The translations under genes were made by a program, and so were the position numbers. From Acidobacteriota bacterium (lineage in GTDB: Bacteria > Acidobacteriota > Terriglobia > Terriglobales > Acidobacteriaceae): 13,310 nt of DNA. The stretch is from contig JAJXZK010000443.1 in the NCBI GenBank assembly GCA_021780095.1, positions 1 through 13,310 of the forward strand. The letters are read 5' to 3'. Every line of letters begins with the position of its first letter. The first letter of the stretch is position 1. Shown here piece by piece: positions 1 through 5,498 of this stretch. The notes beneath the pieces were generated by a model. The model had not been told where the DNA came from. It was given only the letters and a program-made list of their open reading frames with translations, and made no database searches.

Positions 1-224
1 ATATCGCGCCAGGTACATGTCGTTGCAGCCGATGTAATCGTGATGCCGCGCTCCTGCTCCTGCTCCATGTAGTCCATGGTCGCAGTGCCTTCATGCACTT
101 CACCGATGCGGTGCGTGATGCCGGTATAAAACAGGATGCGTTCCGTCGCTGTCGTTTTTCCGGCGTCAATGTGCGCCATGATTCCGATATTGCGGCAACG
201 ATTTAACGGTATTTGACGGGCCAC
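1..224 (-). CDS. fusA: Elongation factor G, N-terminal 74 codons (partial)
   Basis: EF-G is the cytoplasmic GTPase that drives ribosomal translocation and, with RRF, ribosome recycling. Read from a GTG at 224, the protein begins [16 protein letters not shown] and shows the P-loop AHIDAGKT, then the run [20 protein letters not shown], which holds the switch I/G2 region; both are characteristic of EF-G. The gene continues beyond the left edge, so only part of the G domain is visible. The GTG start is chosen because the ATG 6 nt upstream (232-230) is in another frame and stops after nine codons, and because the protein from GTG matches the family N-terminus. There is only a weak GAGA ribosome-binding site upstream. 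It is the third gene of an rpsL-rpsG-fusA operon, 70 bp after rpsG. EF-G paralogues exist, but this context makes it the primary fusA. Confidence 0.97.
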   Translation of the reverse strand, partial: MARQIPLNRCRNIGIMAHIDAGKTTATERILFYTGITHRIGEVHEGTATMDYMEQEQERGITITSAATTCTWRD

Positions 225-294
225 GGTACCATTCTCACTTCGCGGAATTGCTTCCGCAGGTTGCTGTTACGGTTCTCTTGTCGTTAACGGCGCG

Positions 295-765
295 CTACCA
301 GCGATAATGCGCAAAAGCCTTGTTGGCTTCGGCCATGCGGTGTACGTCTTCCTTCTTCTTCATCGCCGCGCCGCGACCATTCGCGGCATCCAGCAATTCA
401 TTCGTCAGCTTGTCGACCATGCCCTTTTCGCCGCGGGCACGACCATAGGTCACCAGCCAGCGAATCGCCAAAGAGGTGCGACGCTCCGGGTTCACTTCAA
501 TCGGAACCTGATAGTTCGCGCCACCCACACGGCGGGTCTTCACTTCCAGCAGCGGCTTGCAGTTCTCCACTGCCTTCTTGAACAGCTTCAACGCCTCATC
601 GCCGCCGCGCTGCTCCAGGTTCGTCATCGAGGTGTAGAAAATCTTCTGCGCCGTCGACTTCTTGCCATCCCACATCATGGAGTTGACAAACTTCGTGACC
701 AGCGTCGAGTTATAGATCGCGTCCGGCACGACTTCCCGCTTCGCAATGTGACCTTTTCTTGGCAT
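295..765 (-). CDS. rpsG: 30S ribosomal protein S7
   Basis: S7 is a primary 16S rRNA-binding protein that nucleates assembly of the 30S head and contacts the E-site tRNA. The 156-residue product has the usual bacterial length and begins [15 protein letters not shown]. It carries the conserved [12 protein letters not shown] segment (about residues 81-92) and the [10 protein letters not shown] helix. The ATG at 765 is preceded by an AAGGA ribosome-binding site about 11 nt away. It lies between rpsL (96 bp upstream) and fusA (70 bp downstream), the conserved str operon order. In E. coli S7 represses the operon by binding the rpsL-rpsG intercistronic RNA; here that interval contains a dispersed hairpin repeat, so whether such autoregulation exists cannot be said. 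Confidence 0.98.
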   Translation of the reverse strand: MPRKGHIAKREVVPDAIYNSTLVTKFVNSMMWDGKKSTAQKIFYTSMTNLEQRGGDEALKLFKKAVENCKPLLEVKTRRVGGANYQVPIEVNPERRTSLAIRWLVTYGRARGEKGMVDKLTNELLDAANGRGAAMKKKEDVHRMAEANKAFAHYRW

Positions 766-810
766 ATCTGCTTCAATCCTTTGTTCTTACTGAACCCGAC
801 AACTGCTTAT

Positions 811-848
811 GGGTGCCCCATTCAAGCCCTGTTTTGGCTTGAGTGGGA
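811..848 (+). repeat. Palindromic hairpin repeat, copy 1 (rpsL-rpsG gap)
   Basis: GGGTGCC leads into a 12-bp stem: left arm CCCATTCAAGCC (817-828), 7-nt loop CTGTTTT, right arm GGCTTGAGTGGG (836-847), with one T-G wobble. Near-identical copies lie at 1308, 3606 and 13168. This copy starts 14 nt after the rpsL stop and is transcribed from its other strand in the operon. There is no T-run typical of an intrinsic terminator. Confidence 0.9.
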
Positions 849-861
849 ATTGATATCTGGA

Positions 862-1245
862 TTACTTGGCTGCGGCCTTGGCGCGCTTGGCGCCATATTT
901 CGACCGGCTCTGTTTGCGATTCGCCACGCCGACCGAATCCAGCGTGCCGCGAACCACGTGATACCGAACACCCGGCAGATCCTTCACACGGCCGCCGCGG
1001 ATCAGCACAATCGAGTGCTCCTGCAGGTTGTGGCCGATGCCGGGAATATAGGTGGTGACTTCAATTCCGTTCGTCAGACGAACACGCGCAACCTTGCGCA
1101 GTGCGGAGTTTGGCTTCTTAGGGGTCTGCGTATACACGCGGGTGCAAACACCGCGCCGTTGCGGGCATCCCTGCAGCGCCGGGCTGGCGGTCTTGTACCG
1201 CGGCGCCGTCCGGCCTTTCCTGACAAGCTGACTAAATGTAGGCAA
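862..1245 (-). CDS. rpsL: 30S ribosomal protein S12
   Basis: S12 sits at the 30S decoding centre and controls accuracy. The protein read from TTG at 1245 has 127 residues and begins [12 protein letters not shown], the usual bacterial N-terminus. The loops [15 protein letters not shown] and [14 protein letters not shown] are intact. With this start the residues equivalent to E. coli K43 and K88 carry exactly those numbers, and both are Lys, so no classical streptomycin-resistance change is seen. A TTG two codons upstream (1251) also opens the frame, but it lies 1 nt from the GGAG at 1256-1253, whereas the 1245 TTG is spaced 7 nt from it. It is the first gene of the str operon; rpoC, a frequent upstream neighbour, is not here. 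Confidence 0.97.
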   Translation of the reverse strand: MPTFSQLVRKGRTAPRYKTASPALQGCPQRRGVCTRVYTQTPKKPNSALRKVARVRLTNGIEVTTYIPGIGHNLQEHSIVLIRGGRVKDLPGVRYHVVRGTLDSVGVANRKQSRSKYGAKRAKAAAK

Positions 1246-1252
1246 GAACAAT

Positions 1253-1257
1253 CTCCT
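1253..1257 (-). promoter_or_regulatory. rpsL ribosome-binding site that decides a TTG start
   Basis: The minus strand reads AAAGGAGA just before rpsL. GGAG ends 7 nt before the TTG at 1245, good spacing, but only 1 nt before the alternative TTG at 1251. This selects the 127-residue form of S12. Confidence 0.8.
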
Positions 1258-1307
1258 TTATTACGGTGCTGCTTGGTCCTTATAACTTTTCACCCCAACA
1301 TCACCTT

Positions 1308-1345
1308 GGGTGCCCCATTCAAGCCGTCCTTTGGCTTGAGTGGGA
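1308..1345 (+). repeat. Palindromic hairpin repeat, copy 2 (rpsL leader)
   Basis: The lead GGGTGCC is followed by left arm CCCATTCAAGCC (1314-1325), 7-nt loop GTCCTTT and right arm GGCTTGAGTGGG (1333-1344). The stem is identical to copy 1; only the loop differs, and it keeps the terminal TTT. It lies about 70 nt upstream of the rpsL start, within the presumed leader. Confidence 0.9.
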
Positions 1346-1374
1346 TCGGACAATGTCCGTCCCGCGAAAACGCC

Positions 1375-1401
1375 GTCATCCTGAGCGAAGCGAAGGATCT
1401 C
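1375..1401. repeat. Dispersed element of the 'HPERSEGS/FASLRMT' type
   Basis: The core TCCTGAGCGAAGCGAAGGA is flanked by ATCCT (1378-1382) and AGGAT (1394-1398), which pair. One reading frame gives HPERSEGS and the opposite strand gives RSFASLRMT. These peptide strings recur in spurious ORFs of many bacterial genomes, the signature of an abundant intergenic repeat. No coding role is claimed. Confidence 0.75.
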
Positions 1402-1741
1402 TGTATTTCATCCCACACTCGCCGCACAAACTGCCTGCCCGCAACATGGCGGACTGACGATTTCCGCACACGCACGATTTCTCGCACAAAGGGCGGAGTT
1501 GCATCCAAATTCTTTAGTCTGACTGAAACAACGACGGTGACCGGCGTATACCGCTTGCCCGCTCCGTTTCGCTGTTCTGCCCCGCATAGCCCGCCAGGGT
1601 GGCCGGTGTCGCAGGTGCAAAGGACGAGTATCGAATCCTTCTATTACGTTACCACGGAATCAACGCAATCCGCCGTCGACTGCCAGCGGAACTGGACGGC
1701 GCCTCGCTCAGGCACACTACCGTCGCTCGCCAAACTTCACA

Positions 1742-1770
1742 AGAATATCAAGGGATTATCTAGACGTCAA
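1742..1770 (-). promoter_or_regulatory. Candidate sigma70-type promoter for the str operon
   Basis: The minus strand shows TTGACG (1770-1765), a 17-nt spacer and TATTCT (1747-1742), matching 5/6 and 4/6 of the consensus boxes. Transcription would start near 1735, giving rpsL a leader of roughly 490 nt. A weaker TATAAG at 1284-1279 lies closer to the gene but lacks a good -35 box. Confidence 0.4.
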
Positions 1771-1820
1771 ACCTCTAAGCCGAAGAGGAAGGATACTTGC
1801 TGCGTGGACAAGCGAAATCC

Positions 1821-1852
1821 GGTGCTTGGTGACCCCGGTGCTTGGTGACCCC
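1821..1852. repeat. Tandem duplication of a 16-bp unit
   Basis: GGTGCTTGGTGACCCC occurs twice with no gap (1821-1836 and 1837-1852). Each unit is itself partly palindromic (GGTG...CACC-like ends). It lies in non-coding DNA; a replication-slippage duplication is the simplest reading. Confidence 0.9.
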
Positions 1853-1997
1853 ACAGACTTACATTGGCACGGCGCTAGGGGTTAGGAGGGATATTACTAT
1901 TGTTTACTGGCCACTCCGCTAAGAAGCCCAGCCGTTTCGTCGGATTCGGCAAGCAGCAGGGTTTCACCTTGTTGCGCAGCCTGGACGCCAAATTGGA

Positions 1998-2038
1998 GTG
2001 CCCCGGTCGACGAGCAGCCTTCTGTTGGCTTGAGTGGG
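1998..2038 (+). repeat. Decayed copy of the hairpin repeat
   Basis: The lead GTGCCCC (1998-2004) and the full right arm GGCTTGAGTGGG (2027-2038) with loop TTCTGTT are intact. The left arm is reduced to AGCC, with unrelated bases where the rest should be. Only 4 bp of the inner stem can form. It ends 7 nt before the stop codon of the BrnA-like gene. Confidence 0.7.
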
Positions 2039-2045
2039 TGTAAGT

Positions 2046-2243
2046 CTAGGCCCGCTTCCGCTTGCTCTCCAAATCCCGCAGCATCACGCTTCGCAGGAGC
2101 GCATTCAGCCGCGACTGATATCCCTCCGGCCCCTGCTGTCGCAGCCACGCCAGAATATCCGCGTCGATCCTCAAGGTGATCTGTTTCTTCACCGGACGAT
2201 AAAACGGGTTCGGCACCGCATTCTGCCAGAACGTCTCCGTCAA
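2046..2243 (-). CDS. Orphan BrnA-type antitoxin, probably 5'-truncated
   Basis: BrnA antitoxins are ribbon-helix-helix DNA-binding proteins that neutralise the RNase BrnT and repress their own operon. The product from TTG at 2243 has 65 residues. FWQNAVPNPFYRPVKKQ leads into the RHH-like core ITLRIDADILAWL, then GYQSRLNALLRSVM, as in the BrnA family. The frame stays open upstream to a stop at 2345-2343, and the in-frame translation EIDLSDLRELTETFW also looks like family sequence. That extension has no ATG, GTG or other TTG, so the true start is unclear. GGGAG directly abuts the TTG, too close to act as its ribosome-binding site. No BrnT gene lies upstream; the divergent gene begins at 2377. 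I infer an orphan or decaying antitoxin rather than a working module. Confidence 0.65.
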   Translation of the reverse strand: MTETFWQNAVPNPFYRPVKKQITLRIDADILAWLRQQGPEGYQSRLNALLRSVMLRDLESKRKRA

Positions 2244-2376
2244 CTCCCGCAGGTCGGATAAATCAATCTCGCTGTCAGCATCACCGCCGCGAATGCACGC
2301 TCCCAGAATTACCCCAAGAAAATCCGAACCGCTCCACCGCCATTATGATCACATCGTGGCTGAGGATAATTTCTGG

Positions 2377-3579
2377 ATGGCAACAAAGACCCTTCTCGCA
2401 ATCTGTTTCTTTACGATGAGTTGCTTCGCCCAGAACACACTTCCACGGGTCGGCAGCACAGCACCCCGAGTGCAACTATCAAACCTCCTTCAAGCCCCCA
2501 GCGACACGCCGCGTTCGTCCGCCGCCTTCAAGGGGAAATCGGTGGTGCTTGAATTTTGGGCGACCTGGTGCGGAGGCTGCGTAGCGGAAATCCCACACTT
2601 GAACGAACTTGCCAACCAGTTTAAAGATCGGCCTGTCATATTTCTTTCCATCACCGATGAAGAGCCGGTCGTCGTGCAATCATTTTTGCAACGACGGCCA
2701 ATGCGAGGATGGATCGGTATCGATGCGAACGGAGGCACGTATCGAAGATATGGGATTGTCGGCCGGCCGCAAACAGTCCTGATTGATTCGCGTGGAGTCG
2801 TTCGGGCGGTGACCTCTCCAGACCAAGTCACTGCTGCGATGATCGACCGGCTGATTTCTGGAGCGGCGGTCGGCGCTGTTCCCGCGACGAGTAAACCAGT
2901 CGCCAGCGGTCTCAGCCAGAGTCCGGGAACGCCGCCGCCACTACTGGAGGTTCTGATCCGTCCCGCCGCAATTGTCTCCGTCAGCGGATTCAGTCCCGGT
3001 GCGGAATGGCAGTCCGACGGGCATTTCGACTTTTACGGGGCCACGTTGCGCATGCTTCTCGAGTATGCGAACAACATTCGCGGCGACCACATCATCGCTC
3101 CGGATTGGTTCGATAAGAATCGGTACGATTTGTTCACAGTGGTACCGCAACACCGAGAAGGTTTGCAGAGATCTCTGGCTAGCCAGGGACTCTCGGACAC
3201 GTTCGGGTTAGTAATCCGGCACGAAACAAGATCGACTGGGGTTTATGTGTTGCGTGTTGATCCGGACGCGAAAGCTCGAATGAAAATATCCCACGCCACT
3301 CCCACCCTCGGCTTTCTGGCGCAGCCTGGTCATTTCACCGGAGTCGCCACCGGAATTCCTCGACTGATTCAAAAGATGGAGACTGATCTGGGTGGAATCG
3401 AGATTGTAGACGAGACAAACCTGTCTGGACGTTATGACTTTGATTTACACTGGACCTCTCGCAATGTAAATTCGCTGCAAGATGCGCTTCGGAGTCAACT
3501 TGGATTGAGGCTTACCAAGACGATTCGGCCCGAAAAATTCCTTGTAGTTGTTTCGGCCGCCGAGCCGAAAACTTGGTAA
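2377..3579 (+). CDS. Exported TlpA-like thioredoxin fused to a DUF3738 (TIGR03435) domain
   Basis: The 400-residue protein has a signal peptide (MATKTLLAICFFTMSCFAQ). Residues about 25-162 form a TlpA/ResA-like thioredoxin fold with FWATWCGGC (Cys65, Cys68) and a cis-Pro at GRP131. After a Pro/Ser-rich linker, residues about 188-395 match DUF3738: GATLRMLLEYA, APDWFDKNRYDLF, VDETNLSGRYDFDLHW and LRSQLGLRLT. The ATG at 2377 is chosen because the signal peptide begins there; an upstream ATG at 2293 would add 28 residues lacking signal features. GAGGA lies about 10 nt before it, and a GATAAT box overlaps that site. A periplasmic thiol-disulfide role is inferred from the CXXC; the DUF3738 function is unknown. 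A hairpin repeat starts 27 nt after the stop. Confidence 0.85.
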   Translation: MATKTLLAICFFTMSCFAQNTLPRVGSTAPRVQLSNLLQAPSDTPRSSAAFKGKSVVLEFWATWCGGCVAEIPHLNELANQFKDRPVIFLSITDEEPVVVQSFLQRRPMRGWIGIDANGGTYRRYGIVGRPQTVLIDSRGVVRAVTSPDQVTAAMIDRLISGAAVGAVPATSKPVASGLSQSPGTPPPLLEVLIRPAAIVSVSGFSPGAEWQSDGHFDFYGATLRMLLEYANNIRGDHIIAPDWFDKNRYDLFTVVPQHREGLQRSLASQGLSDTFGLVIRHETRSTGVYVLRVDPDAKARMKISHATPTLGFLAQPGHFTGVATGIPRLIQKMETDLGGIEIVDETNLSGRYDFDLHWTSRNVNSLQDALRSQLGLRLTKTIRPEKFLVVVSAAEPKTW

Positions 3580-3605
3580 CGATATGGCGTCACTGCTGCA
3601 GGCGG

Positions 3606-3641
3606 GTGGCCCACTCAAGCCGCTCTTTGGCTTGAGTGGGG
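3606..3641 (+). repeat. Palindromic hairpin repeat, copy 3
   Basis: The lead GGTGG is followed by left arm CCCACTCAAGCC (3610-3621), 7-nt loop GCTCTTT and right arm GGCTTGAGTGGG (3629-3640). This copy has a perfect 12-bp stem because the wobble seen in copies 1 and 2 is here a C-G pair. It follows the thioredoxin-DUF3738 stop codon. Confidence 0.9.
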
Positions 3642-3673
3642 TAGATTCAGCAGACAGACCACATCCCAAAGCT

Positions 3674-3705
3674 GGGTGCCCCACATCTCGCGTTTGAGAT
3701 GTGGG
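3674..3705 (+). repeat. Palindromic hairpin repeat, variant stem (CATCTC type)
   Basis: The same lead GGGTGCCCCA is joined to a different stem: CCCACATCTC (3680-3689), loop GCGTTT, GAGATGTGGG (3696-3705), a perfect 10 bp. The constant lead and the loop ending in TTT tie it to the other copies. It lies 55 bp upstream of the toxin -10 box. Confidence 0.85.
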
Positions 3706-3759
3706 AAGCTTTTCCCCAACCCGACTCTAAATTATCTTCCCGATCTATATCCAAACCAG

Positions 3760-3765
3760 TATAAT
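3760..3765 (+). promoter_or_regulatory. Consensus -10 box of the toxin-antitoxin operon
   Basis: A perfect TATAAT ends 6 nt before the toxin ATG (3772). The best -35 at 17-nt spacing is weak (TTCCCG, 3737-3742). Transcription would begin at or within a base or two of the ATG, and there is no Shine-Dalgarno sequence, so the toxin message appears leaderless. Confidence 0.55.
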
Positions 3766-3771
3766 CGTTCC

Positions 3772-4098
3772 ATGAAACCTGTGCGGTTTCTCGGCGACTC
3801 TCTCGAACGGATTCGCGAGTTTTCAGAGGACGCCAAACACGACGCGGGCTATCAACTGGAGCAGGTGCAGCGCGGCGATCAGCCCGGCAGCTTTAAATCG
3901 ATGCCCAGCATCGGCAAAGGCGTGGAAGAGATTCGCCTCCGAGATGATTCCGGAGTCTATCGAATCATCTACACCGCTCGATTGGCCGATGCAGTCTACG
4001 TATTGCACGCGTTCCAAAAGAAAACCCAGGCGACGGCGAAACGCGACATCGACCTGGCGAGAGAACGGTTCCAGCAATTAAGGAGACACTCGAAATGA
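3772..4098 (+). CDS. HigB/RelE-type (Gp49-like) toxin
   Basis: This is a 108-residue toxin of the phage-derived Gp49-like HigB family (RelE superfamily), whose members generally cleave mRNA at the ribosome. Family features are the N-terminal KPVRFLGDSLERIREF, the central FKSMPSIGKGVEEIRLRD, then SGVYRIIYTAR and VYVLHAFQKKTQ (residues about 41-86), and the basic C-terminal helix. The start at 3772 is chosen because conserved sequence begins there; a longer frame opening at 3676 would begin inside a dispersed hairpin repeat. The stop overlaps the antitoxin start by 4 nt (ATGA), so the two are translationally coupled, in toxin-first order as in higBA. Operator arms could not be picked out. Activity is inferred from family resemblance. 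Confidence 0.85.
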   Translation: MKPVRFLGDSLERIREFSEDAKHDAGYQLEQVQRGDQPGSFKSMPSIGKGVEEIRLRDDSGVYRIIYTARLADAVYVLHAFQKKTQATAKRDIDLARERFQQLRRHSK

Positions 4099-4376
4099 AA
4101 AAATCTAAAGCCTACGAGAGTGTGTGGGACGCCCTGGCCAACACTCCGGAACAGGCGGCGAATCTGCGTGCCCGTGCGGAGCTCATGCAGAAAATCGCCG
4201 GCATCGTGAAGAAGAACCGATGGACGCAGGCAGAAGCAGCCAAACGCTGCGGCATCACCCAGCCGCGCATAAACGACCTGCTCCGAGGTCGCGTCTCCAG
4301 GTTTTCACTCGACTCGCTGGTCAACATCGCCACCAGCCTCGGCCGCCGCGTGCGCGTCGAAATCGAAGCCGCGTAG
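4095..4376 (+). CDS. HigA-type XRE-family antitoxin
   Basis: The 93-residue partner of the preceding toxin is expected to bind it and repress the shared operon. After an N-terminal part typical of such antitoxins (SVWDALANTPEQAANLRARA), residues about 43-65 form a helix-turn-helix: WTQAEAAKRCGITQPRINDLL, whose second half is the recognition helix. The tail VRVEIEAA is a short strand often used in this group (HTH_37-like) for dimer or toxin contacts. AAGGAG lies 9-10 nt before the ATG, so unlike the toxin it has a good ribosome-binding site, which would favour surplus antitoxin. No clear terminator follows in the 159-bp gap to the next gene. Confidence 0.85.
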   Translation: MKKSKAYESVWDALANTPEQAANLRARAELMQKIAGIVKKNRWTQAEAAKRCGITQPRINDLLRGRVSRFSLDSLVNIATSLGRRVRVEIEAA

Positions 4377-4535
4377 TTTTTCTCACGATTTTCTTCCTGC
4401 CGTTCGCGCTCCCTCCCATTCGCTTTCGGAAATATATGCATTCGCGCAGAAACATTCCTCCTCATCGCGGGTCAATGGAATCGTAGCGCTTTTCAAATCA
4501 TGGCCGCGCTAGTACGGCCGGGAAAAGGCTCGCGT

Positions 4536-5417
4536 ATGAGAAAGATTGTTGGACTGGATGTTCTCTGCATGGTTCTCGCGATCGGGTTGGTGTTTCAGCC
4601 CGTGCTGTACGCTCAACCCAACGCGTTGCCAAACGCGCCTTCCCCACAGCAAGCAGGCTCCGCGGCGCCGACAGTGCCGCCACCGCCACCCGCCCCAAAT
4701 ACTTCGCCCGGTACGCCCTTCGCGAACCAGTCGAGTTCCCTGTCGGGGACCTCATCCAGCAGCCAGCCCGCCACGCCGCTTGCCGATGTTTCAGTCCCAG
4801 TTCCCGCGCAGATTCGCACCGCGAAAACTATCTTCATCGCCAATGCAGGCGATAAAACCAACCTCTTTCCGGATGTCTACAGTGGCGGCCCGGATCGGCC
4901 GTACGTGCAGTTCTATTCGGACATGCAGACCTGGGGACACTATCAGCTCGTGTCCTCTCCCGATCAAGCCGACCTGGTCTTCCAGATCAGCCTGGTCAAC
5001 CCCATTGCCTCTGAGCTTCTGCCGGGCAACAACGCAGGCTACTGGAATGGCGCCGAATGGCACGATCCCCAATTGCGATTGAACATTCTCGATCCCAAGA
5101 CGCACATTTCGCTGTGGGAGCTAACGTCGCATATCCAAAGCACAGCGGGCCTGAAACGGTCACGCGATCGTCAATTTGACCTCGCCATGGGCAATCTCGT
5201 CATGGAGGTCGAGCAGCTCTCCACCCAGACAACGACTACCGAGAATACTTCTCTACTGCGAGAGAAGGGCCACGCCCGGACTATCAAGATCATGACCATC
5301 CTGGCCATCGCTGCGGTCGCCATCGGTGTCGGCTCGTTCGCCTACATCGCCTCGCATCAGCCTCACCTGCCATCCCCGCCGCCACCCACCTACCCCACGT
5401 ACCCCACGGTTCCATAA
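4536..5417 (+). CDS. Exported Pro-rich protein with C-terminal membrane segment, function unknown
   Basis: I do not recognise a characterised family. The 293-residue protein starts with a signal peptide (MRKIVGLDVL..., likely cleaved after LYA26). A Pro/Ser/Thr-rich disordered stretch (about 28-85) is followed by a globular domain of about 90-232. Its ADLVFQISL and LRLNILDPKTHISLWEL segments recall uncharacterised acidobacterial secreted proteins. Residues about 250-273 are a hydrophobic membrane segment, and the end is again Pro/Tyr-rich (PPPPTYPTYP). The ATG at 4536 is preferred over one at 4500 because it has AAAAGG at 7-nt spacing and begins the signal peptide. A small hairpin GGCCG/CGGCC (4502-4519) precedes that site. 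Membrane topology is inferred; no enzymatic residues are evident. Confidence 0.75.
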   Translation: MRKIVGLDVLCMVLAIGLVFQPVLYAQPNALPNAPSPQQAGSAAPTVPPPPPAPNTSPGTPFANQSSSLSGTSSSSQPATPLADVSVPVPAQIRTAKTIFIANAGDKTNLFPDVYSGGPDRPYVQFYSDMQTWGHYQLVSSPDQADLVFQISLVNPIASELLPGNNAGYWNGAEWHDPQLRLNILDPKTHISLWELTSHIQSTAGLKRSRDRQFDLAMGNLVMEVEQLSTQTTTTENTSLLREKGHARTIKIMTILAIAAVAIGVGSFAYIASHQPHLPSPPPPTYPTYPTVP

Positions 5418-5498
5418 ATTTAGCGCCCGATACCTCGACCCATCTTGACGCATTGGGGCAACCGGATCGGGTCATTTCAGCATCCAGCTAGGCCATAG

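Larger units (their letters stand above)
1246..2045. other. Long non-coding stretch between rpsL and the BrnA-like gene
   Basis: About 800 bases lack any frame with recognisable protein family features. Long open frames here are extensions of the antisense of rpsL/rpsG or run through dispersed repeats. It holds a candidate rpsL promoter (1742-1770, minus), a hairpin repeat (1308-1345), a second dispersed repeat (1375-1401), a 13-nt palindrome CGGACAATGTCCG (1347-1359), a small hairpin CCTCT/AGAGG (1772-1788), a 16-bp tandem duplication (1821-1852) and a decayed hairpin copy (1998-2038). A minus-strand frame ending at 1897 has coding-like codons over about 35 residues before the decayed repeat and may be a gene remnant; I could not assign it. 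Confidence 0.6.

Noticed and set aside
811..848. Hairpin repeats as intrinsic terminators
   Set aside because: None of the TCAAGCC-type copies is followed by a T-run on either strand; only the 13233 copy has a short ATTTT nearby.
1347..1359. Palindrome CGGACAATGTCCG as an operator
   Set aside because: Single occurrence, no matching regulator or second site; a chance short palindrome cannot be excluded.
1266..1508. Short open frames on both strands around the HPERSEGS element
   Set aside because: Their only recognisable strings (HPERSEGS, FASLRMT) are translations of a dispersed intergenic repeat.
1772..1788. Hairpin CCTCT/AGAGG upstream of the rpsL promoter candidate
   Set aside because: Only 5 bp with a 7-nt loop and no T-run; likely chance.
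307..1848. Very long plus-strand open frame (about 513 codons)
   Set aside because: It is antisense to rpsG and rpsL for most of its length and then runs through dispersed repeats; the product has Arg/His-rich shadow composition and no family features.
2293..2376. Upstream ATG for the thioredoxin-DUF3738 protein
   Set aside because: It would put 28 polar residues before an evident signal peptide.
3606..3705. CRISPR-like array
   Set aside because: The repeats are widely scattered, are hairpins rather than repeat-spacer units, and no cas gene is present.
3676..3771. Longer toxin reading starting at 3676
   Set aside because: The start falls within a dispersed hairpin repeat and the family sequence begins only at 3772, just after the TATAAT box.
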